Shown: piece by piece, positions 21,882 to 33,360 of the stretch | How the letters are laid out: each line of letters begins with the position of its first letter | Position numbering within the stretch: the first letter of the stretch is position 1 | NCBI GenBank assembly: GCA_005765155.1 | Contig: VCCP01000006.1 | Coordinates: 198,501 to 262,500, forward strand | Length of the DNA stretch: 64,000 bases | Reading direction: 5' to 3' | Source of the DNA: Zelopaecilomyces penicillatus | Lineage: Eukaryota > Ascomycota > Sordariomycetes > Hypocreales > Pseudodiploosporaceae | Notes under the pieces: model-generated | Database searches by the model: none | What the model was told of the DNA's origin: nothing | What the model saw: the letters and a program-made list of their open reading frames with translations, nothing else | Program-made: the position numbers and the translations under genes

Positions 21882-22648
21882 GGTTGTCGAAATGCTACCT
21901 TGGCCTGTTGACAAAATTTCGTCGGGATTTGGAGAAGATTTTTTTTTTTGTTGTTGTTATCTTTCCAAATAACCTTTCGAAAGACTTCGAGTTGCTGCAC
22001 ACTGAGACGGGGGTTTGAAAAAGCAGTCACCCCACCATGCGCCGATGGCGGGGTCGTTGTGTCAGGGCAACATCCCTCTTATCGACGGGAATTTAATCGG
22101 CCGATCCCGACCTGAGTCACCTTACTACCAACGCCCGCCATATGGACGGGAAGGAAGGTGCAGTGCAGCATGCAAACATTCATCCACAGGTGTCTGAGAG
22201 AGCTCACTCGGAGTTTTCAATTGAGTCAACTAAGCTCACAGTCAGGCTTAAAGTCAATATGAGTCACCACTTCCGATGAGTGAGTTTGATGCATGAAAGG
22301 TGACAAGAGTAGAAAAGAAGAAACGCTCTATTCTGGCAGGTCCCAATAATACAATGACCATCTAAAGCCATAAAACCGGCGCATCAATAACACACACTAT
22401 TTGCATAGCATGCCTTTTGCTCACAACCACGTCAAGGGGCCGACATTCGGCCCACATGATGGGTCTCTTAGCTTTTGCGACTCTTACAGATATATGTATC
22501 ATGTACAGCATATGTCTTCTATCCCAGCCATTGATGAGGAGAAACAATCTCCCATTACCATACGGCCGCTCAACTTGCATATGCTCTGACAACTAACAAA
22601 TTGAAAAGAAGGCGCTCTTGGCCATATGTTATCCCTTTGCCATAACCA
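21882..22648. other. intergenic region
   Basis: Promoter of the lysyl-tRNA synthetase gene and 3' flank of the kinase gene. A poly-T tract near 21940-21950 lies about 60 bp upstream of the start codon. No gene is supported. Confidence 0.55.
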
Positions 22649-24963
22649 TCACACCTCTTCTTCATCTAGAGGCTCAACTCTAACTAGAATTTCCTCCAGC
22701 AACCCCTCCAGGAAGCTGCCAACATCACGACCCATGCCAACAGGCTCTGCTTTGTCATAATGGTCAATCTCTTTACAAACATGTGCCAACTTGTATACAA
22801 GTTTGCGTAGTTTTTCGTGCGCCAACTCAGCCCTTTGCTGCTGTAGAGTCATGGCTGCTATGTTTTGGCTGGGCTTGAAAACCTGTTGTAGTCGGATTTG
22901 TCTTCGCTTGAGGGCTTCCTCCAAAGCAGGGAATATGACATCATTGAGCGCGTCCAGTTCTCCGTTGGGATTCGCCGGCGCCGGCGATGGGAAACTCGAG
23001 GGGGCAGTAGGAGTGCCTTGTGGCACAGGGGAATATGAGGATGGGGGCATAGGTGGCTTTGGCGTTACAACCGGCTGATGGATGGTCGACTGTTGCTGTG
23101 GAGGTGGTTGTGGTAGTTGTGATTGCAGAGGTTGTTGTAGTTGGAGAATTTGTTGTGGCTGGAAAGGAGCCGTTGGCGACGCTGTTGCTGATGTGCCCCT
23201 AAACGGTGGTATTTCCGGTAGGTACATCGGGTTGAATTTTGAACTTGATGGCCGTATCTCGGTGTCATAGGCGAGCGGGAGTGGCTTTTCCAATCCCGGA
23301 GGGGCGAAATTGGTTGCTGGTAGAGGGGCAGGAGGCGTGGAGGCAAGATTCAGTTCTAGCATCTGCATATCATAGTGCAGGTGTGCCAAAGACTCCTCAT
23401 CGTTACCTGGTGACTGAGATGTAGGCAATGGTGGCATTGGTCTGTGTCCTCTTGGTGTTTCCGGCGCCTCACGGAATAGGGCTTTCACCGGACTGGGAGG
23501 TAGGGGCATCTTTGATGGCGAAGTGGGCGGCTGGTTTGGTGCAGGTTTGCGCTGTGGACTGGACTGTCTTGAAGTCCCCGTGTTGGCGGCTTTCAGGGTA
23601 TCGCTCGGTTGGAAGGCGAAATCTCGCGACTTGGTCGGGCTGGCTTCCCGCCGGGTCTCTCCATAGTCGCTCGAATTTTCCAAAGATCTGGAGGCTCTAG
23701 CATTGGCGGCACTATCAGCCAGAGCGTTAAGTCCTGGCCTGTTGACCAGACCACCCCGATCGCCCACCAGCCTGACTGTGCCAAAATCCCACATATCTTC
23801 ATCAACACGTTCTCTCACCATCTGGGCCCCGCTGTCGTGTACGTCCCAGTGCTCCTCCTCCTCGCTCTTATTCGTGACAGACCATCTGCTGTACCGCTCA
23901 ATCAGTTCAGTTAGGTATGTCGTCTTTTTTGCTCTCCGTATGAATGGGTGTCGAAGCAAATCTCTCGCAGTCGGCCGTTCCTTCGGGTCGCGTTGCAGGC
24001 AGAGCTCGACAAAGTCTTTGAAAGCCTTGGTGAAGTTACCTTCCAACCTTGGTGGTGAATTTTTGGGGATGAGGAACAGGACTTTCATAGGGTGGATATC
24101 GGCATAAGGCGGTTCGCCGTTGGCCAACTCAAGCGCGGTGATGCCCAGAGACCATATGTCGGCCTTGTGGTCGTAGCCAGATTGCTTAATTACCTCCGGC
24201 GCCATCCAAAAAGGGGTCCCGACAAATGTGTTCTTTTTTGTCATTGTAGCTGAGAGCTGACCAGAAACGCCAAAGTCGGCAAGTTTCACCTGGCCAGTGG
24301 CTCCCAACAGGACATTGGCGGCTACCATTTCCCACATTAGCTACCTGAAGCATTTTACAAGGTGTATTTCTCTTTGAAGCATGACTTACCTTTGACATCT
24401 CGATGTAGTTTCTTATCAGCATGTAAATACTCTAAACCGAGTAGCAATTCCCGCACAATGATGGCTATGTAGTCCTCCCCGATCAGCCCAGGCTTCATCA
24501 AGTCGGCACAGCTGCCCCCCGAGCAAAATTCCATGACAATCCATAGCTCAGCGCCTTTTGCATATGAGCCATAGTACTTGGTGACATAGGGTGACTGCAG
24601 CTCGGAGAGAATTGCTATCTCTTGTATGATGTCTTCAACTTCGTCCTCAGCGTTTTCTATGTCGATGATTTTGATAGCCACAGCTTGGCCAGTTCGTTTG
24701 TCAACCCTAGCGCATTTAAGAAGCGGACTCGTTAGCAAGTGTTTTTGAGAAAGCAAGGGAGCAAAAGGTGAAGAAAAACAAACCCCTTGAACACTTTTCC
24801 AAAACTGCCGCCGCCTGGTGAGGTGTGTGTCAGGAATATATAAAAGGAAATACACATGTATGATGGTGATGATGGACGGACCAATGCAATACTCTTTCAA
24901 ATACAGCAGCTCCGGATCCAAAGCCTCGTTGCCATCTTCCGCTTCGCGATGCGGCTCCGACAT
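22649..24963 (-). CDS. Ste20-family germinal-centre kinase (Sid1/SepL or Kic1 type)
   Basis: Four exons (24963-24882, 24814-24784, 24706-24390, 24321-22649) give about 700 residues. The kinase domain is N-terminal, about residues 20-290. The glycine loop GGGSFGKVFKG is encoded largely by a 31-nt exon; VAIK, HRDVKAAN, DFGVSG and GTPFWMAPEV follow, all intact. The Ste20-type signature GTPFWMAPEV and N-terminal kinase placement define the germinal-centre subgroup. A long Pro/Gln/Ser-rich linker (residues 330-570) leads to a helical C-terminus (FPALEEALKRRQIRLQQVFK onward) ending in acidic VEPLDEEEV. In fungi these kinases act in septation (SIN/Sid1) or in the morphogenesis network upstream of NDR kinases; which paralogue this is cannot be settled by eye. 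The spliced exons restore every conserved kinase block, supporting the model. Confidence 0.9.
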
Positions 24964-26804
24964 GATTTGTAAATGCCGCCTGAAGCTGTGATATTCGTGA
25001 CCGCTCTCGTTCCAATGTGTGCGAGTGTGTGGAGATGTGGTGGATGCGTTTGGCAGGTATGTATGTACGTGGCTATTCGATGGGGTTCCTATCGCCTATC
25101 GTAGTTGATGTGGTGCCTGTAGTTTTGGCTTGCAGCTGAGCCGTGTCGTGCGTAAAAAGGGAGCGTGGGAAGGTGTTCTTGCTGGGAAGGGGCGGATGCG
25201 ATTCGTTAAGTCATTCACTTCGTATCTCGTCGCTGATTCCGTCGCGTCGGTCGTGGTGTTGGGCGCTAGGAGGTGTATGTAAGGTATGGTGAGAGCGCAG
25301 AGTTCACTTGTGTGAATCTGTTGTTTGGGTATTGACAACCAGCAGGGATGCGATTGCAGGTATTAGTGGAGGTGAGTGGTGGCACAGTTGGCATTGCTGG
25401 TGAGCGGTGAACCCCACTATAGCAACGGTTCAAATGGATGGCTGTTTAAATGCCCATACTTGACAGGTCGAGGGGCACTTGTTCAGTGGGAAGGTGTTTA
25501 TTAGTGGGTGTTTAGTGGGAGTACATCCACTGAAGGTTGAGCGAGCGCCAGGGAGAAAGAACCCCAAGAAGCCCCTCCTTTTGCACTAACAACAACCGAC
25601 AACGGTTAGCAGGATCAATCAGCAGGAACCCGAAATGCCACTTGATCCACCCTTGCAATGCCCAACCGAAACTGCAAAACTGCCCTGAATCGTCCCGTCC
25701 CGTCCATTCGCGCTGGTACAACAACAATTCGCCACGAGTGCTTGCAGTTCCTCATCACCCGTCTCATCGCTACACAGTTTCAAAGCTACAGTCAGCAGTG
25801 AGATGCGGTAGGCAATGGGTAACAAGACTATTAAAGGGGGGAACTGAGACGGATGGCCCTGCATGTCCAGATTCAGCTGCTGCCGACCTCTAATTACATA
25901 TATACATTAGAATAGACAACACCTGAACCCTAAGGTAGCTGCAAAGAAAGAGAGGGTGGTGGCCGCTGACGGCGAGGTCTGTCTTCTCATTACGTCGTTG
26001 TCTCACATTGATTTCATTTACGTCAACATCGACATCGACATTGACTTCGACAGCCAAACACCAACAACGCCCATCCCCACAGTTCGTCGATTAGAAGCCA
26101 AAGGGAAAAGGAAAATCAACAGCCATTGATTGGCGAGACGCGCTTTGTTTACTTTTTGGTGGGGCAACGGGCGATGGCAACCAGACTTCCCGGAGGGTAC
26201 GTACCTAATCAGCTGCTGCTACGTAGGTACCTAGGTACCTGTAGACCCGACTCAGACTTGCAAGTTGCACAAGCCAGCCATGAGACGTTGGCTCATCAAG
26301 GGGGAACGACGCGCCATGTCGCCCTCTTCTGCTGGCCAATCATAAATAAACGGCGTCAAGGTTCCAGATTGCCCTGGCTAGACGCAGGGACCTGCCTCGG
26401 GGCCGATCCCTGGAGGCTGGGGAAAATGTCTCGCCAGTCTTTTGAAGGTCTCGCGAGAAGAGAAGGCGACAAAAGGCTTCTGGGCCGGATATTCCCCCGG
26501 AAACTCGACGTGACCAGTGTTAGCTAGGATTGAGGTTACAACATTTTCTACAGAGAGGCCATCCTCGTCGACATGACTTAGTTATGACTCCCAGTTGTTG
26601 CTGGCCTGAGTGGTTTCGCCTTGAGAAATCTGGTGGCGGAATCATACATACGCAACAGCCTCCTGTAGCACTCAATGGGCCTAATTGCAGCAGCAGGTTA
26701 TAGGTGACACCCCGCTTCATGTGTTGTTGGTGGTCCAGCGCCATTCCCCCTTTCTCTGTAATGACACTTCCCTCGTAACTCCTACGCATGACGTACAAAT
26801 GAAA
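24964..26804. other. divergent intergenic region
   Basis: A 1.8-kb region between the kinase gene and the unrecognised gene at 26805. It has purine/pyrimidine-rich stretches and a nested palindromic cluster near 26216-26240 (CTACGTAG, GGTACC and CCTAGG overlap). Open frames up to 133 codons look random. Confidence 0.5.
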
Positions 26805-27570
26805 ATGTCCCATCAACAGCAAACGGATTATTCACTTTATATCCCGAAATGCATCAAAACTCCCGCTCACCACCATCATCCACCTCCAGCGGATAAGCCT
26901 CTGAGGATCCAGATCGAGGGTCCGCTGGTTTCTGTCCAGAAACTGCTACCGAACGTACCATGGCATATAGATGTCTGCAACCAGATTTTTCCACAGCTGT
27001 CTGCCCCTAAGCTCGCAGAGCTAGCCTACCGGGCCATATACGGAAATGACGCTTTACCTGATGCCGAAAATTTTCTAGTCGTTCGAGATGAGTACCTGGG
27101 ATGGATTCATGAGAAGAAGTAATTGCGTGCGCCCCTGGTTTTGCATGGACTTAAAGAGTCGCTTACAACTATTTCTTTTCAGCGAGATTGATTACTACGG
27201 CGTTACATTTGATATTAATGTTTCTCCGGATAAGTGTTTTCCAGAGGTTCTGCAGATCAACATCGTCGAGATTGAAGCAGATAACGGGGAGTACGCCAAC
27301 GAGTTTTACCCTTTTACGGTTGATCCTGCAGAGTTTATTGGCAAGAAGATCTTGGCAGTACCCAGGTGCTGTCAGAACAGAAAGGGCTCTACGGATCGTC
27401 GAAGAGTAAACGGTTTAGTAGCAGATAGGGATGCTATACGGCAGGGGATGGATCATGAGATGATGATGAGGTTGCTGATTGGTCATGGGGTTTATTCCAC
27501 CAAGATTCCAGAGAAGCGGTTCGATGTAGTCCCTCGTCCTCCGACAGTTCAAGTTCCCAAGGAACAATGA
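26805..27570 (+). CDS. unrecognised two-exon protein
   Basis: Exons 26805-27118 and 27183-27570 join in phase through a 64-nt intron with a good GTAATT donor and TTTTCAG acceptor, giving about 233 residues. The joined frame is continuous over the junction (HEKN followed by EIDYYGVTF). A His/Pro-rich start (HHHHPPPADKP) precedes a globular-looking part (VSVQKLLPNVPWHIDVCNQI). The second exon has several acidic-aromatic stretches and ends in a basic tail. No signal peptide, membrane helix or known motif is seen, and I do not recognise the family. ATG 26799 is an equally possible start. Two long frames meeting at a proper intron favour a real gene. Confidence 0.55.
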
Positions 27571-28582
27571 AGACGTGAGGATCAAATACGTGCTCACTCA
27601 CGGGCACCTAATAAATGGGGACGAGGCGTTGGAGAGGCTTTGATGATGACTGGCACGGTGGGAGCTGTGATGCGCACGTGGCGTTTTTGCCTCAAGCTAC
27701 AGCCAGCGTTATGTTATTTCAGGGACAACAAAAATACTCCCAAAAATGGACCAATGGCAAGTTTTGTACAGATAGACTTCTCTCTGATAACTATGAAAAC
27801 ACTTAATAGGTCTCCCCACATCATTCTCCTTCTCTAGTCGCTTTCATAACCCAAGTAAGTCATTATATTAAGCCTTCCCGCAGTGTGGGTGGCCACCTTC
27901 GTATCCAAACACTCGTTGAACAAAGTAATTTTAAGCGGCCGCTTTTTACTGCCCGTAGTTCTGCAGCGGGCGTATAAACAGGATCCATACACAAGCTGTT
28001 TTCGTGGTTTACCATTGGGCCACAAACCCATGGCATAAGCCAGTTTCTGTATAGCTGGAAACCCAAAAAAAAAACTACCTGCCTTACTCTATCCCACCTG
28101 GCGCCGTGACGAGTCGTGTATATCTACCTGTTCTTCGGTGTTGAAGGGGTGTGTAACCTACAATGGGATTAAGGTGGCTAGCGAAAAGTCAACTTTTAAT
28201 AGTCAAGTATAGAATAGCATTACATATGAGTGTTAGTGACAGGTTCTTTGTTCCCCAAAAAGGTGTTTGGCTGTTGATGGTTGTATGAGATTCGGCAGAA
28301 GCTAAACTAACCCGGCCGAGGTACACGTACTGTAAACCATGCAAAGTACGGCACTGGATGGGATGAGCTGAACATGACGAGCTTCTACGGCGTCTCTGCT
28401 TTTTAGTTGCACTGTGTTAGTGCTTACCTGGGTTTCGTTTCCCCGTCTGGACCACTGTGAAGAAACTATTAAAACACCAATGTGCCTCCTTGGTGTACGA
28501 CTTCAAGTTTCATTTTCAACTATCTGCCTACTCTTATATTCCAACAAACTAATCAGTACAAATCACTCTACAACCCATCACA
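27571..28582. other. intergenic region
   Basis: Promoter region of the cysteine-rich peptide gene. No coding frame is supported and no clear TATA box is seen; AT content rises after 28180. Confidence 0.5.
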
Positions 28583-28937
28583 ATGAAGTCTGTTCTCGCC
28601 ATTCTCTCCCTTGCTCTCGTCACCTTGACGGCTGCGCATCCCACGTCGGAGAATAATCTGGTCGCTCGGCAGTGGAGTTGCCTGGCCCCTTGCTACCCCA
28701 GCCAGGGTGATTGCCAAGTCCCCTATGTGAGTGGAATCTGGCTGTCTACTTCCCTATCCCGGTGATGCAAAAAAGTACAATGACTAATGCAGTAATTTTT
28801 TTAATTTAGACATCTAAAAAGGTCAGACTCAAACAATGATGAGGAATTGCATTTGTGAACTGAAGTTTCCAGAGGTTGTATTGTATGCTAACACTTCATG
28901 ACAGACTGCTTCAGGATGCTGGAAGTGCTGTAAATAG
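28583..28937 (+). CDS. small secreted cysteine-rich peptide
   Basis: The precursor begins with a clear signal peptide (MKSVLAILSLALVTLTAAHP) and a short pro-segment ending LVARQ, the kind of site cut by fungal Kex2-like proteases to leave an N-terminal glutamine. The proposed exons are 28583-28726, 28810-28821 and 28905-28937, all in phase 0, giving about 62 residues and a mature peptide near 32. Six cysteines follow the pattern C-x3-C-x6-C-x12-C-x2-C-C, enough for three disulphides. The last exon adds three cysteines and a stop, which supports it. The middle exon is only 12 nt and could be skipped without shifting the frame. The class is consistent with effectors, antimicrobial peptides or other secreted small proteins; no specific family is recognised and no activity is implied. 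Confidence 0.6.
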
Positions 28938-30052
28938 AGGCGGTAACCATGAGATGGATTCAAGCTAGAATCTTGTTAGCTTCAGAGAAAAAAATCATAA
29001 ATATATTCTCGTCAACCACCGCCTTGTGTCTCACCGCGCCAGATTTCGATCTATGGCCGTTTTTCCATGCAAGCCGAGATCCTGGGAAGCGACACCGCTG
29101 AACCGAAGAAAACCGAATATACCGGACCTTCATGATATGACAATGTCAGCACTTTGAGCAAGTTTCACGATGTCAACATATGGAGATTAACTGCACACTC
29201 TAGTTCCAGTCTCGACTCAATGCATGGGCGACAGGGCTGAACTATAGTCGTGTCTCATCTCTCAATCAGCACCTGTCCATCCTTCCGATGCTCACTCCAT
29301 CAAGTTCCAACCATATTCCAACATCTGATGCCTCGGCCTGCTTATAAAAAAAGATCCTTAAACAGGGCCATCAATTTCGATTAATAAGTTTATATAGCGG
29401 GAATCCACATACATAAATCTCCCAGATGCGAATGCCCGAAACATGATCTGATGCAAGTGGCTGGAGGGATCATAGACTCGTGGCGCTGCCTTACAAATCA
29501 GCCACCACCAAACCCAATCAATCAGTCACCATATATAGGCCAGGGTTTCATATAGCAGGATCGCCGGCCCGACAACAAAATCCCCCGGTCGTTCCGAACG
29601 TATTTAGGTGCGTCATGCAAGCTTCGGAGAATACTTCTTACCATGGAGAGACGGCGTCGTGCAGACTACCCAACAGACCACTATCGTGAAGTCAAACTGC
29701 CAAGCCCATGCTATGGGTTTTAATGAAAATGAATTGAGGCTAGGCAATTGGGCTTCATAGGAAAACGAAGGACCGCCGCGCTCGGCTATTTCTGACTATG
29801 AACTTACAAATCACCAACATTTACAGTTTACTAAACATTCGGTGGCATCTAGGTTTACAATACAATGTGTCTCTCACTTAGGAACTTGTCAATTGGAGCT
29901 TGTTGAACTTGTATAAATTCTTGTCCTCCCGCCTTCATTGGAGAAACTTCAGCTCACATCCAATACTCTTCAACTACACTCACCAAACCAAACTAGACTA
30001 ATTGCACCTTCAACCCCTCTTTCTCAAACTCCTTCAGATCTATATCTACACC
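28938..30052. other. intergenic region
   Basis: No gene is supported. It holds the 3' flank of the peptide gene and the promoter of the NmrA-like gene. Confidence 0.5.
29912..29918 (+). promoter_or_regulatory. candidate TATA box of the NmrA-like gene
   Basis: TATAAAT lies 141 bp before the ATG at 30053. It is supported by motif and position only. Confidence 0.35.
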
Positions 30053-30970
30053 ATGTCTTCACCCTTCAAGAATGTGCTGCTCGTGGGGGCCTCCGGGTCC
30101 ATCGGCTCCGTTGTCCTCAAGGCATTGCTAGAATCCAGCAGTCTAGAAGTCACAGTCCTCCAGCGAGAATCTGCAAAGTCATCACCCCCAGCTTCTGTAA
30201 AGGTCATTCGCATCTCAGACTCCTATCCGCAAGCCGACCTTGAGAAGGCCATGAAGGGCCAAGATGTCATCGTCAATTGCATTACAACCACCAACGTCAG
30301 CGAGCAGTACCGCTTCATCGACGCTGCAATTGCCGTTGGAGTTAGGCGCTATGTCCCCTCCGAGTACGGTCTAGACAACCTCAAACCCGAGGCCCAGGCC
30401 CTCAACTCCGTCTTCCGCAACAAGGGAGAAGTGCAAAGCTACCTCCGCTCCAAGCAATCCGACATTGAATGGATGAGTATCAGCTGCGGCATGTGGCTCA
30501 AGTGGAGCATGTCCAACGACTTCCTCGGCATGCACGTGCGTGAGAAGAAGTTTGTCTTCTGGGATGATGGCGAGGGCTACTTCTCCTGCAGCACGGAGGA
30601 CAACACAGCTCTGGCCTTGGTCAATGCGCTTACCAAATTCCCCGAGGAGACGAAAAACCGAAACGTCTTCTTGTCTGACTTTGCAGTGACGCAAAGGCAA
30701 CTGCTTGCGGAGATTGAGAAGCAGCTGGGGTATAAGCTGACGACGGAGTCGGTGGATAGCCACGCGCTTATCAAGGAGAAGCAGGAGGCGGACAAGAATG
30801 GAGACCCTTATGCGATTTATGCTCTTGTGGAGACTGGCTTTGTTACCGGTCGGTATGGTGGTCATATCGAGGCAACCTCCAACGAGATTATGAGTGAAAA
30901 GTTGGGACTGCCCAAGAAGACGCTGCCTGAAGTGGTTACAGCGGCTCTGAAGGCCAACAGACTGGCTTAG
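30053..30970 (+). CDS. NmrA-like / isoflavone reductase-like NAD(P)-binding protein
   Basis: A single exon encodes about 305 residues. The dinucleotide-binding motif is at the very start (NVLLVGASGSIGSVVL), which decides the start codon. Motifs YVPSEYGLDN and a mid-protein substrate region (SCGMWLKWSM) fit the isoflavone reductase/NmrA-like group (PCBER, phenylcoumaran-type) of atypical short-chain dehydrogenases. Members either reduce phenolic compounds with NADPH or act as NAD(P)-sensing regulators of nitrogen metabolism; the presence of a Lys near the expected catalytic position could not be confirmed by eye. It is intact and probably cytosolic. Fungi carry many paralogues, so function cannot be narrowed. 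Neighbouring genes suggest an accessory region. Confidence 0.85.
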   Translation: MSSPFKNVLLVGASGSIGSVVLKALLESSSLEVTVLQRESAKSSPPASVKVIRISDSYPQADLEKAMKGQDVIVNCITTTNVSEQYRFIDAAIAVGVRRYVPSEYGLDNLKPEAQALNSVFRNKGEVQSYLRSKQSDIEWMSISCGMWLKWSMSNDFLGMHVREKKFVFWDDGEGYFSCSTEDNTALALVNALTKFPEETKNRNVFLSDFAVTQRQLLAEIEKQLGYKLTTESVDSHALIKEKQEADKNGDPYAIYALVETGFVTGRYGGHIEATSNEIMSEKLGLPKKTLPEVVTAALKANRLA

Positions 30971-31565
30971 TTATAGACAGTTTAAGTAAATATAATTCGT
31001 GAAAATAAACTGTTTATTTTTGCCATATTTTCTAGCATGGATAAGTCGTTGTAAGGCCGACTTAGCAAGCCAACATTTACAGCCCAGATAATCACGAGAG
31101 TAATACCTATAGAAGTCAAACATTTACCAAATCAGTAATACATTTATTTCAAGTCTCCTAAATGACCAGTCGGCCTTGCAAGGCAACTGAGCGCTTCGTA
31201 CGTAGGGGGCTGTGCGTCAATTGACATGAAGTCATGGCCCAACACCCACCTGTATTCTCACCGAAAGGGGCATACACGCGGCGGCCCATTCCACGGCCAG
31301 GTTGAAATCCAACCCAACAAATCAACGTCATCCAATACACAGAATGAGGCTTGAAGATGGGCGAAGTATCTTGGCAACCATACCAGATGACTATTACAGC
31401 CTCGCTAGTTGGGCGATTCCATGATTGCCATGTATGGTGAGGCCTCACTGCTGCCACACTCACACTTGGGGATATAAGAGCGACTTCGTCACAAGATGTT
31501 TTACTTGGTTGTTCACATTATCTTACGCATATTTAACACTACAATACATACCAGCAATATCCAGA
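30971..31565. other. intergenic region
   Basis: Separates the NmrA-like and DUF7587-like genes. TATAAG at 31473-31478 lies 88 bp before the next ATG and may be its TATA box. Confidence 0.5.
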
Positions 31566-32832
31566 ATGACTACTTCTATCATCACCGCCCAAGTCTCTAC
31601 CTCTCAGCAGGTCATCGCGGACGAGCACGTCCAGGGCCTGATTGATGGCCTACAGGATCTCGAGATTAAAGAGCACCAGCAAGCCATTCTTGATCCTACG
31701 AACCCCCTGGACCAAGTCGAAAGCGAGAAACAACGCATAAGCAAGCCCAGTAGCATCACTCGCATTACCATTCGTCCAACAATTACCCATCTGTCTCCAG
31801 TGGAAAATAAGACATGGGATGAATGTATAGTATTTACTTGTTCCGTGCATCTCGGAAAAAAAAATCCTCTAACAATGGCAATAACCAGTTCTCGACTTTA
31901 TGAACTCAAAAGCTAAAGAAAACCCATACCGCAAACTCCTGTACCGAGCGCATAGTCACGGCTACCCTCAAGGCCGGTTTCAAGACAAAATTACAAACCA
32001 GTACTGCGACACTTTTGGCTCTGATTATCATCTCTCAAAGGAACGGAAACTCGAGCGTCATCTTGATCACCCTGTAAACGACCCGGTCAACGACTACACC
32101 ATGGTAGAATTTCGCAATCATTTGAGTGACCATTTGAACAAGACTTGGCTAGCCACTCGACCGATCCAATACAGGCCACCACCGTCCAATTTTGTGTCCC
32201 TCAGTGCAGATTTCCGATGGACAGCGCAGAAAGCATGCCAGAATGGCAAGAATGCTCCTGAAAAGGACGACGGCGGAAATGACAAATATATCCCTGGTAT
32301 TGCTATATTTAATACATCCATCATCCAGTCACACAAGAACTGGCATATATGGAGGGTATCCGACATTGAAGGGTTCTTCCGAGGAACAACAAGCCCCATT
32401 CCAGAGTTTCTCTGCCGATGGGCCCGCAACGCAGAAGAATACGTTTGCTGGGGGCTAATCCCCCAAAATGCCTTGATATCATTCACACGTATCAAAGACC
32501 TCATCCAACCCTCAGATGCAAATGCTGCAGCATTTCTGACCAGCAAGTTTGTGCACTCAGAACATCTAAAGGATTTCAGACAACAACAACCTAAGGAAAA
32601 CATCTCGCTGGAAGAGTACACAAATCGAGCAATAAACCTTGTGCGACAGCTTCTTCTTCGAGATTGCGCAGATGGCGTGGATCTGAAAGAGTGGTATATC
32701 GATGAGCTTACTCGGTATTTTACTTTTAACCGTAGACTGGACTGGGGGTACATTGTGTCTGGGTCGTATGAGAAAGTCAAAGAGTCTTCTGAGGCGATGG
32801 AAACGCAGCTAAAAGAAGAGCTTCTCTTGTAA
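31566..32832 (+). CDS. fungal protein with DUF7587-like domain
   Basis: Two exons (31566-31824 and 31889-32832) give about 400 residues. Removing the 64-nt intron joins VENKTWDE to FLDFMNSKAKENPYRKLLYRAHSHG without a frame break. The middle part resembles the domain of unknown function DUF7587 found in many fungi: the YRAHSHG start, a SLSADFRWTAQKA segment, an IPGIAIFNTS strand and EEYVCWGLIPQNALIS near residues 262-278. Such proteins are abundant and variable in ascomycetes, often in accessory regions, and no biochemical role is known. The C-terminus is helical and charged. No signal peptide or membrane segment is seen. The domain name rests on remembered pattern, not a search. Confidence 0.6.
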
Positions 32833-33360
32833 GGAGTTCCTTTGAAGAAGCCAGGACATGTACGTATTGCAACAGAGCAGAAACAATGCCATTCCGTTAT
32901 GTAGTCTATGTTTGGAATCGCAGGTTACCAGCGGCACTCCAAGCCTTGTCTGAAATACCAGTATGGAACCAGCAACCAGGCAGTAACGAGCACTCTTTGA
33001 TAGAAGCATTCCCGATCTAAACTCTGCTGGTGATACTGCGTGGCGTCTTTTGGACCAAGTCCTGCCCTCTAGCCCTAATACGTAGTAACATTCTGCTTAC
33101 TATGTACAGCCTGGCCGCTACAACATCTGTTTTGAGTGCGCATAAATACCCGAATCCTTTCATTGACATCCACTATAAACTGTACTTTTGCGCGAGCACT
33201 TCAGACTTCTTGTCAACTCTCCCTAGCAAACTTATCACACCTCCCCCAAAACTCCAGGCAGTCCTTCTATTGTTTCTTGTTTATTGAGCCCAGCCTCCTC
33301 CATAATTATGCATCCATGCGTGTGAAATATGCTTGTCAAAGCTACCTAGCTAGGACATCT
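32833..33360. other. convergent intergenic region
   Basis: 3' flanks of the DUF7587-like gene and the UBX gene. No feature is supported. Confidence 0.5.

Noticed and set aside
26126..26527. 133-codon frame in the kinase upstream region
   Set aside because: No domain, no signal peptide, no supporting introns; resembles random translation.
30371..30865. 164-codon frame antisense to the NmrA-like gene
   Set aside because: Entirely inside a well-supported coding exon; codon-bias shadow.
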